This document shows, piece by piece, positions 1 to 13,200 of a stretch of DNA of 64,000 nt; positions within the stretch are counted from its first letter, which is position 1; each line of letters opens with the position of its first letter. Under the pieces are notes generated by a model. It worked only from the letters and a program-made list of their open reading frames with translations. It was not told the origin of the DNA and ran no database searches. The stretch is from Eudorina sp. 2006-703-Eu-15 (Eukaryota; Chlorophyta; Chlorophyceae; Chlamydomonadales; Volvocaceae): assembly GCA_003117195.1 (NCBI GenBank), contig BDSI01000056.1:283467-347466 (forward strand). The letters run 5' to 3'. The position numbers were made by a program, and so were the translations under genes.

Positions 1-201
1 CGGCCAAGTACATGAGTGTTGCAGCCCCCGGCTAAGCACCACAGGCTACAGGCAGCACCCCGGCGCGCGCCACCGCGGTTCGCAAACCGCACGGAGATCG
101 CCGCAGTGTCCGCCGGTCGCCCTCTTACCCGCAGCACGGGGAAACCTGCTCTCTCTCTCTCCCTCCCTCTGTCTGTCCCCTCTCTCCCTGGTGCCCCGAA
201 G

Positions 202-3200
202 GACAAGACGGAGGCGGACAGCGACGACTTCATGAAGCAGGACCCCAAGAAGCCCGACCAGATCATGCGCTCGCTGGCGATCTCCCTCTACCCGCGCGCC
301 GACCTGTCCTCCCTGGACCCCGTCGCCCTGCGGAAAGCAGGCCTGGCCGCCCCGCGCCGGAAGAGCAGCCCCGCCCGGAAACCGCCCTCGCCGCCACGGC
401 CCAAGCCGCAGCCCAAGCCGCCGGCGAGCCCAGCCGACGGCGCGACGGGCGGTCTCCGCTGCTGCGGGCGAGGCGCCAAGGCTGCCGATGCTGCTGCTGG
501 AGCTGCTGCTGCTGGAGCTGCAGTCGTGCAACCCACATCGGGTGCGGTCCAGGGCCAGCTGCCGCCGCCGCCACATGAGCAGCCGCAGCCACAGTCGCCG
601 CGGGACCCACTACAGCCGCCGCAAGTCGCCGCCGGTCAGGCCCTACCCGCTTCGGTTGGGCGCCAGGATTCCATCTCGGGCGGCCAGCAGCGCCAGCAAC
701 AGCAGCAACAGCAGCATCAACAACATCATCAACAGCTGCTGCCACAGTCGGGCGACGCGTCCGGTGCGGCCCAGAGGCCCTTGCGGGTCGATTTCGTCGC
801 CCAACGCCTCCGCGGCCACCCAGCGGGTGTCGGTGGACTGCAGTACCGGGGCGTACTACCCGGGCCGTACCTCCCCGGGCCGTACTACGGGCCGTACCCC
901 CCGGGTCCGTACCCAGGCACCTGCGGCGTCCCCTACTGGGACGCAGCCTCCACCGAGCCGCACCTGTGCCCACAGCTCCATGAGATGTGGGCCTTATGGC
1001 ACCAACACGAGCGGCTGAGCGGCGCCGGGGCGGCGGGGCGCCGGCCCGCCGTCGAGTCGTACGTCACGCAGCCGCGCATACCCACCTACACAGACCCGCG
1101 CACGGGGGAGCTGTACGGCGACGGATCCTCCTGGTACGGCCCAGGCATGTACGGACATCCGCCGTACGCGTCGTACTCCCTGTATCGCATGACGCCGGGA
1201 CCGCCGGGGCCTCCGGCCCTCCGAGGCCCGGTGGTGGTGGCGGGACCGCCGGCCGCGGTCCCCGGACCCATGGGTCAGAGGCACTGGCCTGCTGGGCCCA
1301 CGGGTCGGAACCACTGGCCGGCCGAACCACAGGGCGGCTGGCCGGCACCGACCTACCCTGCACCGCCGTCAGGGCCGGGCCCGCTGGGTGAGGCCATCGA
1401 GTGGCCCTCCGCCGACCCGGCGGCCGTCCACAGGTCCTCGAACTCCGCCACCGCCGCCACCGCCGCGGTGCCGGCCGGCGGCCGGCGCGAGAACTTGTTC
1501 AGCACCCTCCGTCGCCGGGGGGAGGACGGCAGCATCACACAGGCCAGCGCCGCCATCGCCTTCACAAGGACGCTGCCGTCACCCAGGACGCGCACCCGGG
1601 CCGACGGCGGCGGCGCCGCCGCGCCGGCTTCGCCGCCGCGGCTTCCCCGTAAGGAGGCGGAGCTCCACCGCGCCGTCGAGGCGGGTATGCGTCAGCTGGA
1701 GGAGTCGCTGCGGCGGCAGCCGCGGCCACAGCTTGCCGTGCAGGCGGCGCCCGCGTCGGCGCCGGCGACGGCGTCAGCGCCGCCCGGTCAGCTGGGTACT
1801 GGCGAGCGGTTCGGGTCGGCGGCGCCGGCGAGGGACACAGCACCGACCCTGGACCCCGCAGCCCGGATGAGCGCGTCGTTACGACCGTACCTGGCGGGCG
1901 GTCCCACGCCGGCGGCGGCGGCGGCGGCGCCGTCACCGCTGGCCAGGGCCTCGCTGAACTACACCTTCCCACACCCCGGCGCGAGGCCGCCGGCGGGGTA
2001 CACCACCGGGCGGGAGGGGATGACAACGCCGCAGCTGCTGCCGCCGTCGCCGCCGCCACCATCACAGCCCGCATCATCACAGCTACAGCCACAACCGCAG
2101 ACGCCGCTACAGCCTGTGGTTCCCCCTGGGGGCCCGGCGGCGGTGCCGGCGCCGGCGCCGGCGGCTGCGGCATCCGCCGCCCCCGGTGCCGCAGGTCACG
2201 CGGGGGCAGTCCATCGGGGCGCCGCCGGGCCGCCGACGGAGCGTCGACCCGGCGACGGCGGCGTCCTGCGCTCCGCCCTCGCCAGGGGGAGGGGCAGGGT
2301 GCCGTACCAACGGGTCACCGCCGGCGGCGGCGGCAATGACGATGACGGAGAGGGGCAGGTGGAGTTCCCCCTGGCGACGCGAAAGGGCCGCAGGTCGCGG
2401 AACCTGCCGCCGGAACCGGCGGCCTTCCAGCTGCCGTTCTACCCCTCCTGCCAGCCGGCCATGGTTCCGGAGCCGTCGCTGGGCGGCGGCGCGGCGGGGG
2501 CGGTGCCGCTGCCGCCCTCCGTCACGGCGCCGCTGATCCAGCTGGGGGAGCAGGTGCTGCGGCGGCAGCGGCGCGTGCAGCCGGGGACCCTCTGGGAGGA
2601 GTTTGAGCGGGAGGAGGCGGCAAGGTGGGTGGGTGGGGTTGAGTAAGGACCAGCAATCGAAGCCCCGCCGGTGTGTGGCTGGGTGGACGGCGGGCTCGGA
2701 TAGTGGTGCGGTAGAAGCGACGGCCCAGTGTTCCGAAGGGGGGGGTACAGGCAATGGTTGACGGCGTGGGTCTGGGATGGGGTACGGAAGGGTGCGGACG
2801 AGGGGGGCCCCGGGGCTCAGACCTCAGAGGCGTTCGCCCTGCGGGGGCCCTGCCGAGGGCGCTGGGGTGGGGCAGGGGCCGCTCTCCTTCGCGTCTCCTG
2901 CCTATGGGGGGTCGGTCCGTCCGGCGGCTATCCCGCGACAGCAGCTCGGCCCTGACCGGTCCCTGACGCCTCCCTCCCTGGAGGCCGTTCGCTCCCCCAA
3001 CTGCGCCGCAGCACCCCCGCACCTCCTCTCACCCCTCTCTTTGCCCCCGCGTATGCCGTTACGGCCCACCCCAACCCACCCCACCCCAACCCAACCCCTC
3101 CCAACCCCATCCCACCCCAACCCAACCCAACCCAACCCCTCCCCAACCCAACCCAACCCAACCCCTCCCCAACCCAACCCCATCCCACCCCACCCCACCC

Positions 3201-6200
3201 TAACCCGCCATCACTTTCTCTGCCGCCACCGCGGCGCCAGGTGGGCAGCGGAGCAGCGGAGGAAGGGCGCCACCAGCGCCGGGCCCGGGGGCGGCGGCGG
3301 CGGCGGCGGCGATGACGGCGGCGCAGAGCCGGCCGCTGACGAGGACGACGAAGTGGACAAGGTGGACGAGCAGTACGAGGACTTTTGGATCGAGGATCCC
3401 GACGATGACCACCTGACGGAGGAGGACCGCCTGGTGGGTACCGGGTACTGGGGGAGGGGGAGGGGGAGGGGGAGGGGGAGGGGGTCCGTGCCAGGGAGGA
3501 GAGCACCCGGGGGGGCTGCGTTGCTGTCACCGCATCGGTCGCAGAGGCCGGACGATTCATTTCGGTGACGCTGCTCCTCCAACGGATCCGGATCCGGAAT
3601 CTCCCCCCCCAACAACAACAACGTGCCGCATCGTGCCCCGCGTCGTGCTCCTCCGATTCATTCGATGTACCCCTCCCCCTTCCGCCCTCTCCGGGGCGTC
3701 CTCAACACATATGCTGCCTGCCTCCGCCCCGCCTCCCTGCCCCGCCTCCCGCCCTCCCCTCCCCCGCCTCCCTGCCCCGCCTCCCGCCCTCCCCTCCCCG
3801 CCTCCCGCCCTCCCCTCCCCCGCAGCTGTCCGACTACCGCCTTATCCTGGTGACCATCGAGCGCAAGAGCAACCTGTTCTTCCACATCCAGAGGGCCTGG
3901 CTGGGAGCGCACATGAGGTTGGCTCTCACGGAGGCGGGCGTCAGGGGTGAGCGGGGGGGTGGGTGTGAGGGGGGGGTGGGAGGGGGGGGGGTAAGGGGGG
4001 GAGTGGGTTGGGTAAGTTGGGAGGGGCCGCGTGCGGGATGAGCGGGAGGGTGGGGCCCGGGATTGGGGGTGCGTGCGGCGTGTGGCGGATGCATGGCAAG
4101 TATGACGGGGGCCGGGGGTCGCACTCACTCTTTCTGAGGGGCCGTGCTGATCCGGGGTGGTAAGGCAGCCGGCGCCGCGCGGGTGCAGCAGCGGCGGATG
4201 GCCGAACGGGTGGCGCTCCGACGTCTCGAAGCCAGTCCGTCGTGGCCCTGTCGTGGCCCGTCGGGGGCCTTTCGCCGCACGGAGGTGACATAGCGACACG
4301 CCGGCACCGGGCACCGGGCTTCCCCATCTCGCGCGCCCACGTGCCGCAATCGCAGATCCAGATCTCAATCTGATCTGGGTTGCAGCCCGAACCGGTGCTG
4401 CATCCAACCGCAACCGTTTTCCGTATCGCTGGTGTACGGCACTGCCCAACCGAGTATGTATTGCCCTCCCCCTCCATCTCCCCATCCGTATCCCTCTCCG
4501 TCGCTTGCGCCCCGATGGCCGCGGTGGCAGGGATGCCCCTCTGGTACGCGCCCGCGTTCGTACCCCGCCGCATCATCGCCGATGCACCGCCGCTGCTGCT
4601 GTACGGCAGCCCCAGCGGCGGCCTCGGCGGCGGCGAGGACGTGTCAGTTCGGCGGCCCTCCCTGCCGCCCTCCTCCTACCTGCCCGAGGTGGCTCCGGGA
4701 CTGGACGCCACACAGCAAGCCCTGCAGTACTTTTCGGAGCCGGCATTGTGAGTCAGTCGCGGGGGGCGAAACGGGGGAGAGAAGGGGGGCCGGGGCAGGG
4801 GGATGCAGCGCCAGGACCTGCCTGCCGTGTTTCGATCCGTCCCCTGCCCTGCCCCCTGCCCTGCCCCCTGCCCTGCCCCCTGCCCTGCCCCCTGCCCTGC
4901 CCCCTGCCCTGCCCCCTGCCCTGCCCCCTGCCCTGCCCCCTGCCTTGCCTGCTGGTGCGCGGAAGAACGCGGTACCGGGAGCACGGCCACTTGTGTTGTC
5001 CAATGTGTTGTCTGGTTGTGCTGAACTATGTATAATGTGTTGGCGTGGTGTGGTATGGCGTGGTGTGGGCTGGGGTGATGACATTGTGTGACGTTAGTTG
5101 TGCGGTGCGGTGCAGTGCGGTGCGGTGCAGTGCGGTGCGGTGCGGTGCGGTGCGGTGCGGTGCGGTGCGGTGCGGTGCGGTGCGGTGCGGTGCGGTGCGG
5201 TGCGGTGCGGTACGTGCCGCAGCGGCCACCGCCTTGAGACAGCGGTCCGCGCCCTGGTGGCAAAGTGACCCACATCCGCCCTCTCCCCCGCCCCCCCTGT
5301 CCTCAGCCCTGCTGCCCCTCCCTGCCGCACACCGGCCCTGCCCCTCCCTCCTTCCCCGATGCCAGCCTGGCCCAGGGACTGGACTCCGTGGCCCGGGCCG
5401 CGGGAGCGGGGGGCGCCATGGAGTCGCTGTTCCCGGGAGACAGTCCCGTACTGTACGGCGCGCAGCTGTCAGGTGGGGTTGTGTGTGTGTGGGGGGGGGG
5501 GAGGTGTGCGGCGGTGCCGTTGCCCCCATGGCCCCATGCCCCGGCTCTTTGCGGACCTGTGATGCAACCCGTTGACCCGTCCGTCCATCGCTGCCATCTC
5601 TGCCATCGCTGCCCCGCACCTTGTTGCACATCACGGACGGACGCAGACTGCCGCAGCACCGAGAGACGTGTATATACGGTGAATTGAACCCTACGCGCCA
5701 TCATCATCTGGGGTCCGGGTCGCCGTTTCTTCAGGCAGCTCAGCTGCAGTTCCCACATGCGGTGGCACAGCACAACGCGCTCATCCCCAGTTCCCCACCA
5801 TCCCCTAGCGTCACTCTCACACCCCTCTTTGCTGCTTCATCTTCGCTTTTAACTCCCCCATCCACGTCCCCATCCCCGCACCCCCGCACCGGCCCCGGCA
5901 CCGGCCCCGCGTGTCGGTGTCCCTCCCCCACCCCCAGGCGGGCTGTCCGAGGTGCCTTCGGGGTCTCTGGCGCCCTACCCCACCCTGGCCCTGGCCGACC
6001 CCTCGGCGCTCGTGGCCCCCTCCGCCCGGGCCTCGCGGAAGAGCCTGGCGCAGCTGGGGGCGCTAAGGGCGGCGGTGGGCAGGTCGGGGGGCGGGACCGC
6101 ACCCGCACCCGCACACGCAGCGACGGCAGCCAGGGGCCCCGCGGGGGGTGCCCAGCGGCCGTTCAGCCGGCAAGGCAGCAGCCGGGTGAGTGTGTGTGGG

Positions 6201-6767
6201 GGGTTTGAGTCAGCGATAGGTATCTGGGCCCGCGGGTATCCGGACACGCTCCAGGGGCAGAGGAGCGGTGACAGGGGCCGGGAGGTGAGGCTGTGGCCCT
6301 CCAGACGTCCTGGACCAGGGGCGGCCAGGGAGGGTCAGGGGCGGCAGGGAGGGTCAGGGGCGGCAGGGAGGGTTAGGGGGGGTCTTTCTCGCCGTGGCCA
6401 TTCCAGGGACGTGAGTAAGGTCCCGTACTGGGCGGTTTGCTGGGATGACCTCGGGTAGCTGTCAGGGCGCCCCCTGGTTCTATAGGTTAGGTTTCGGAGC
6501 CAACTCCTCCGGGAGGCGGTCACGTTGTTGCGCGAAGGGGCTGGTTGGGGGCCTGGGGCCGACGTCTGCCGGATGCGCCCGGCGGCATGCGGCCTCTGGT
6601 GACGCCTGTGGGTGGCAGCCGCATCCGCCGGATGTGCAGCGCTGCGTTGACAAGTCCCCACCCGCCGCAGCGACTTTGGCTGTCGAGACAGGCAACAGGT
6701 CCCGGAACAGTTGAGCTTGATGCGTGCTCCCCCTGTGTGTTACCGCGCGCAGGTGTCGGATGCGGGA

Positions 6768-6803
<36 letters not shown>

Positions 6804-7218
6804 CTGCCCCTCAGCGTCTCCGTCAGCTCGGCCTTCCTGTCGCTGTACGACGCCCAACGGTCCCGCCGCTTCGGCCGCCTCGCCGGCCTCCTCGGCGCCA
6901 GTGAGCCGGCGGCGCCGCCGGGGGACCCGTCCGGGCGGTTGCGCCGCAGCGACGGCCCTTCCCGTCGTGGCACACTGACGGGGGACACGGACGACGACGC
7001 AGACGATGGCGGCGTCGTACGCGCGGGCGCGATGATCGCCGCACCCTCGACACAGTCCCTGGCGCTGCTGCCGCAGGACAGCGCCGGCGGCCGCCGCACC
7101 CAGCCGTTGACCGGCGGAGCGGCCGGCCCCCGCCGTACAATCAGTTGGCACCCGGCGATTACCGGGGATGGATCGGGTGACGGCTCACCGCCGGCGAGAG
7201 CCGGGTCGGGACCGAGCG

Positions 7219-7256
<38 letters not shown>

Positions 7257-10200
7257 GACCTTGGCCGAGAGTCCTCGCTCAGACACACCATCTCGGTGGC
7301 CACGCCGTCGCAGCAGCCCCTTCTGTCGCAGCAGCCCCTGCCGCAGCCGCCGCAGCAGCCCCTGCCGCCCGCCCGCCGCTCCACCTCCGCCAACCTGGCC
7401 GCCGCCGCCGCCATCACCGAGTTCGCCAGCCTGGCGGCTGAGCGGTACGACACTGACGTGGACGCCACCGAGGCGCGCAGCTTCTACCTGGAGGTGGAGG
7501 AGGCGATGAGGTGCGGCTGCAGCCTCTTCGACGAGACCGACGCCAAACTCATTCAGGTGGGGGGAGGAGGGCAGGGGGGAGCTGTGCTTGTGTGCTTGTG
7601 TGTGTGTGTGTGTGTGTGGATGGGTGTGCAGCCCTGGGTACGGCAGGGACTGTTGAGCTGGGTGAGGCGCCCGCGAGTTAATCTAATTATAAATAGTCAC
7701 ACAAAACGACGACGACACGAGACAGAATGCGTGCGCAGTAACCTCCCCGTGCGAACCGCGCTTCACGTCACCACAGCAGAAGTGGGTGGGCTGGTGATTT
7801 GCATGTTACTCGGGTGTGTGTGGGGTGTGTGTGGGGTGTGGAGGGGTGTGGGGTTGTACAGCAACGGCGGGGCTGGGTGCGGGTTCCGTGCCGTGCTGGC
7901 AAAGGGGGTTGGACGGGCCACATCACGTGTGTACGACGGGAAGAGGGCCCGTGACCCGTGTCTTGTCCTTTCACGGCCCCCCTCCCTCCCTCCCTTCTCT
8001 CCCTCCCTCTCCCCCCTCCCGGCCCCCTCCCCCCCGAAGGAGATCCTCCTGGAGCGGTCCTTCTCCCAGACCCCGGGGGCCAGGCAGCTGTCCAGAGGCT
8101 TCTTCAACTCCCGGGCGGTGTTCAGGTGGGCGGGCGGCGGGGGAATACCCTCTCGTACGGCACTCGTGAAGACGCCGTACACCCGATCGCCGACCGCGGT
8201 CGGGACCGCACCCCTCCATGACCCTCCATTGCCCCCCCTGCCCCGCTCGGCCTGGGCCCATGTCAAACCCTTGGCCGCCCTCTCCTCCCCCCCCCGCCTC
8301 AACCCCCTCAACCCCCTCAACCCCCTCAACCCCCTCGACCCCCTCAACCCCCTCGACCCCCTCAACCCCCTCGACCCCCTCCACAGCTTCATCATCAGCA
8401 GGATGTACGCCTGGGGGGCCCTATGCGCCATGTTCAGCAGCCCCGCACCGCCGCGGACCCGCTCGCCCGCCCGCCAGCCGCCCGCCAACCCGCTCGACTC
8501 CGTCCTGGGGTCCCGGGTCAGCCTCCGCCGCAGCGCCCGCCGCTCCCGGATGGCGACGGCGGTGGCGACGGCGAGGGACCGCCGCAGCGCCGCCGGCCGG
8601 GAAGAAGCGGCGGGCGAGGTCAGCGGCGGCGGCGTCGCCGCCGCCGCTGACGGTGGCCGTGTGCCGCCCGGCGCCACGGCGTGGGCGACGGCGACGGCGA
8701 CGCCGTTGCCGCCGCCGGCGGTGGGCGGCGGCGGCGCTAGCTACGGCGGTACGGCACCTGGGCCGGTGGGGAATGCCGCCGCCGCCACCAGCAGGGCCGG
8801 CGGGGACGCGGGCGAGCAGGTGCCGGGAGGCTTCTATCGGGTCGCACATGAGCTGATGGGTACGGCAGTACCGCAAACGCCGCCGGGCCGTCCGTCGCCG
8901 GGGCCGTCCCCCCACCCGCACCCGCACCCCTACCCCGCCACTCGTCAGCCCCCGCAAGGCCCCCAACAATATCCGCAACAGCTGCAGCGGCAGCAGCAAG
9001 GCGCCGTCGGGGGCACAGGCCCCTCCCCTGGAGCGGGCTTCTATGAGATGCAGGTACCGCCCGGCGCTGCTGCTGCTGCTGCTGCTGGCCCTGGTGCAGG
9101 GCCGGCAGTGGCAGTCGCACCAACGGGAGGTGCCGCCCCACGGACGGCCGGCGGCGGTGGCAGTAGCAGCAGCACCGGCCACCACAGCCCCCCGGGCGGG
9201 GCGCAGGTCTGGTGGCAGCGGGAGTACAGCTCCCCCTTCGCGGGGCCGCTGGGGGAGGCGGTCGAGGCGGCGGGGGAGGCGGCGGGGGAGGGGACGCGGG
9301 CGGCGGCGGGCGGTCGGATGCGATTACGCAGCAGTCCTGACCCACGGGTCATAGATCTCGAGGCCGACGCGTCGCACTCGCCGCAGTCGCCGCAGTCGCC
9401 GGCGGCCGAGGGCTCCGCTGGGAGTTCGGGTGGCGCCGGGCCAGGCGGCGGCGGCGGCGGCGGGCCAGGTGGCGGCGGCGGCGGCAGTCCGTCGTTCGCC
9501 TTCCATGTGCCCGGCGCCGCCCAGTCTGGCCCCAGTACGGGGTCGTACTCCCCCAGCGAGGTGCCTTCCCTGGAGGTGCCGCCGCTGATGCCCTCCCAGG
9601 AGCCCGTGGCGGTGACGGCGCCCTTCCAGCTGCGCCCCAAAAAGTGGGTGTCGTCACACGTCACCCCACATAATCCCTGACCCGGGGGACCGACACGGGG
9701 TACCTGAGGGGCTGCCTGCGGGGCTGCAGTTGTCCAGCCGGGGTACGGACAGTGCGGCGGCGGCGGCGGCGGCGGCGGCCTGTGGGGTGCCCGCGGTCGT
9801 GACCTGCTGGTTGTTCACAGCCGAGGAGGGTGGTTCTTCTGAATCCACTGACGTTGTCTACGAAGACAGTTGTTGCGCTGCGCGTTGTGTTGCAAAGGGG
9901 GGGGAGGAGGCTGCATGTGTGCGGGTGGGGCCGTTCATTTGAAGCCGCTCCCGTCCCGCCCCTTCCCCGTCCGTCCCACCCTCTCCCCGTCCCCCGCTTC
10001 CCCGCCCCCCCCAGGAGCACTCTGGACCAGGCGGTGGAGCTGGAGGAGGAGCGGGCGTTCTTCCAGCGCCTCCACAACACGCGCACCTGGTCGCTGTTCA
10101 AGCGGGGCCCCAGGCGGCACCGCCGGCTGTTGAGGCGGCTGGGACTGCACTCCGGGGAGCCCACATCCATCAGGTCGGGTGGCCGGGGTTGGTGGGGGTA

Positions 10201-13200
10201 GGGGTTGTGTGTGAGGGGGTTAGGGGGTGGCAGGAGTGGGGGTAAAGGGGCTGGCCAGGAGTGGCAGGTTGGGGTAGAGAGTGGCAGGAGTCGCAGGGGT
10301 GGGGGTAGAGGTGTGGGGGTTGAGGGGCCGGTCAGGAGCATGGCGTGGCCGCACGAGTTGGCATACGGTCACACGCCCTGCACGTGCACATGCAAGTTGC
10401 CCCTGCCGTCTGTGCATGCGCATCTATCTGCATGTGCCTGAGCGTGTGACTGAGCGTGTGACTGAGCGTGTGCCCGGGCGATGTGGCGGTGTGTGCGGGT
10501 CCTGCTGCAGGGCGACTGTGGAGGTGCTGGCGGAGATCCTGAAGCTGCAGCAGCAGCGGGCCGCCACAGGACCCGTGGGTCAGCGCTCCACGGCCCCCAC
10601 CCCCCAGACGCCGCCCACCCTCAACCCCGACCCGCTCTCCCTGTCGCCCCTGGAAGAGGCGCCATACTTGTTCGTACTGCAACACCAGCATCTCTTTGGT
10701 GACGGCCAGAGCCACGGCAGCGGCGACGGCGACGGCGACGGCGGCAGGGTCAGCGAGGTCCTGGACCTCGTCACGGGGCGTACGGCAAGGGCGGATAGCC
10801 AGGTCCGCAGCGGCTTGCGGGCTGTGCAGCAGCAGGAGGGGGCCGGCGGCGGAGGCGGCGGCGGAGGCGGGGATGGGCCTTATCGGGCTCAGCGCAGTTC
10901 ATCCGCCGCCATGCGGTCGGCTTATCTGAGGGCCTATCTGACAACTCGGACGGAGAACACGGAGGAGCTGCTGGGTGAGTCGGGAGGGGGTTGGGGAACG
11001 GGGGGGGGGCGCCGGGACTGGGGCCCGGTGGAGGCGGGGGACTTACCAGATGCCAGATGCCACACATGTGTGTGTTTAATGAGAAGCCCTACGTGTGTAT
11101 GTGTGTGTGTATTTGTTTGTATGTGTTATTGAAGCAGGCAGAACAGGAGTGCGTGACTTGCGAGGGGCCAAGTGGCGCCCGATAGTTTGCCCGTATACCC
11201 AATTGCCCGACCCATACAAGAAATAAAAGGCTGCGGTGTCGGAAGAACGCTGTCGATTTGGCGCGCTGTTGTTGTCGCGGCGTCGCGGAAGTCTTCCAGC
11301 TGGTGCGGGTCGGCTGCCTTGGCCTTGGTATTTGTTTGTATGTGTGTGTGTGGGGAGGGGGGGGGGCGCCGCGGCGCCTTGCCGTACGTATGGATTATCA
11401 GGTACCGTACGGGTTCGCCCGGGGGCCGTGGGGCTGTGATGGCCGTGGGGCCAGTGCTTTGTTGGTTGAGGACGAAGCCAACTGCCGCATTGAGGAGGAG
11501 TCGCCGGCCGTAATGGCCCTAACGGTACCGCGCGAGTGCGTGGAAAGGGGGTTCTGTGGGAAAAGGGTTTCCAAGCCACAGATCCGCCGTACTCCTGCAG
11601 CTTGATGCGCGGCCCGACCTCCGATACTCCCTTCCTCCCGCCAGCCCTCTGTCTACCTGCCCTGCCCTGCATCACCTCCCCCCCTTACTCGTCCCTCGGC
11701 CGGCCCCGGCGCCCCTCACCACCCCCCGGCGCCCCCCACAGGCGGCCCCGCGGTGGAGCTGTGGGAGCGGCTGGTGGGGCGGCTGGCTGCCCGGCTGGCC
11801 CACAAGCGGCTCAAGCTGCTGCTGTACTGGGTGCAGCAGGAGCTGGCGTTCAGTGAGGGGTGCGAGGAGCGGATCAACTGGCTGAGTGACGCCGTGAGCA
11901 GGGGGGGGGCCCGGCGGGGGGCGGGTGGAGGCCTTCAGGAGGGGAGGGAGGGGAGGGGAGGGGAGGGAGGGGAGGCAAGGGAGGGGTCCCTCGCATATCT
12001 CCCGGTTGGGCGGGGGTCAGGGGCGTGCAGGCCGGGGCAGGGCGCGGAGGCGTGGGGGCGTGGGGGCCGGCAAGGAGGGGGCGGAGAGGGGTTGGCGGTT
12101 GGCGGTTGGCGCTGTGACCGCCATGAAAGGAGGCGGCAGACGGACCAGGCAGCCTTACGGGGGAGGGGAGCATAGGGGGTCGTCCGCCCGGCCGTCTGTC
12201 CGCACCTCGCGCTGGCCCCTGGGCGGCGGCTTCGGAGCCCATCCGAGCTGCCGGGCACTCAGCCGACGTGTGGGGGCCCTGTGGGGCTTACGGTTCCAAA
12301 AGCGGATGGCCGCTCCGCGGAACAGCCCATTAATCTTATTTTGTGCTGCTCGTGTTGCTTGGTGTGCGGTTTGTGCTGCAATGTGAATCCTATGTGCCAC
12401 TTCGGCTGCCGGGCAAGGCGGACGGCCGAGCCAGCGAGCCAGCTATCGCACTATCGCATCAACAAGGCATGCCGGCCACCCCGCCTCCAGGCGGTCTGTC
12501 CCCCCGCCCCTACCCACCCCATCCTCGTCTCCCAACTTACACCTACACCACCACCCCTGCCCCCGGCTTCCGCTCCTCCCCGACACCCCGACCCCCGAAC
12601 CCCCCAATCCCCCCACCCCACCCCCCTGTCCGCCTCCAGCTGGTGGAGTCCGACCCGGAGGCCCCCCCCGAACTGGACTGGAGCTTCGCGCGCTGCGCCC
12701 GCACCCTCGTGGCCCTGGTCATACAACTGGCGGACCCCAACCCGCCGCACGCGACCGGAGGCCGCTACCCGCCTGCCGTACCGCCGTACAAACCACGGAA
12801 CAAGACGGACATGATGTACTGGATCCAGGTACGTCGGAGGTTGCGGCCGCGTGTGACGACGTTGGGGAGGAAGGGTGACCACTGGCGGTTACCTGGGGAG
12901 CGGGGATGGTGGTGGGGGTGGGGTGCATGAGTCAGTGGTGGGGGCTGGGGTGCGGGGGTAAGGGGGTGGGAGGGTAGGATGCTGCAGGCCACTAGTAGGG
13001 GTTAAAAAGGAAAACTGCCCAGACACACGCAGCCCACTAGTGGGGGTGGGGAGGCCGTCTCCCCCCTCGTCGTGTTGCACGTGCAAGGTGGTTGTGGGGC
13101 GCACCCCGTGGGTTTTTGTCGTAAAACGCGCCTGGTCGCTCCGAAACCTCTTCCCCGCCCGCAGTACGAAGTCAAGTCGTACACGTTGGACTGGTCGGTG

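Noticed and set aside
3066..3202. Telomere or internal telomeric repeat
   Set aside because: The unit is CCCAA/CCCACC-like and irregular. Green-algal telomeres of this group use TTTTAGGG, which does not occur here in tandem.
4676..5330. Long repetitive open frames across the CTGCCCTGCCCC and TGCGG arrays
   Set aside because: Tandem repeats without stop codons stay open in several frames. They lie inside an intron with good borders on both sides.
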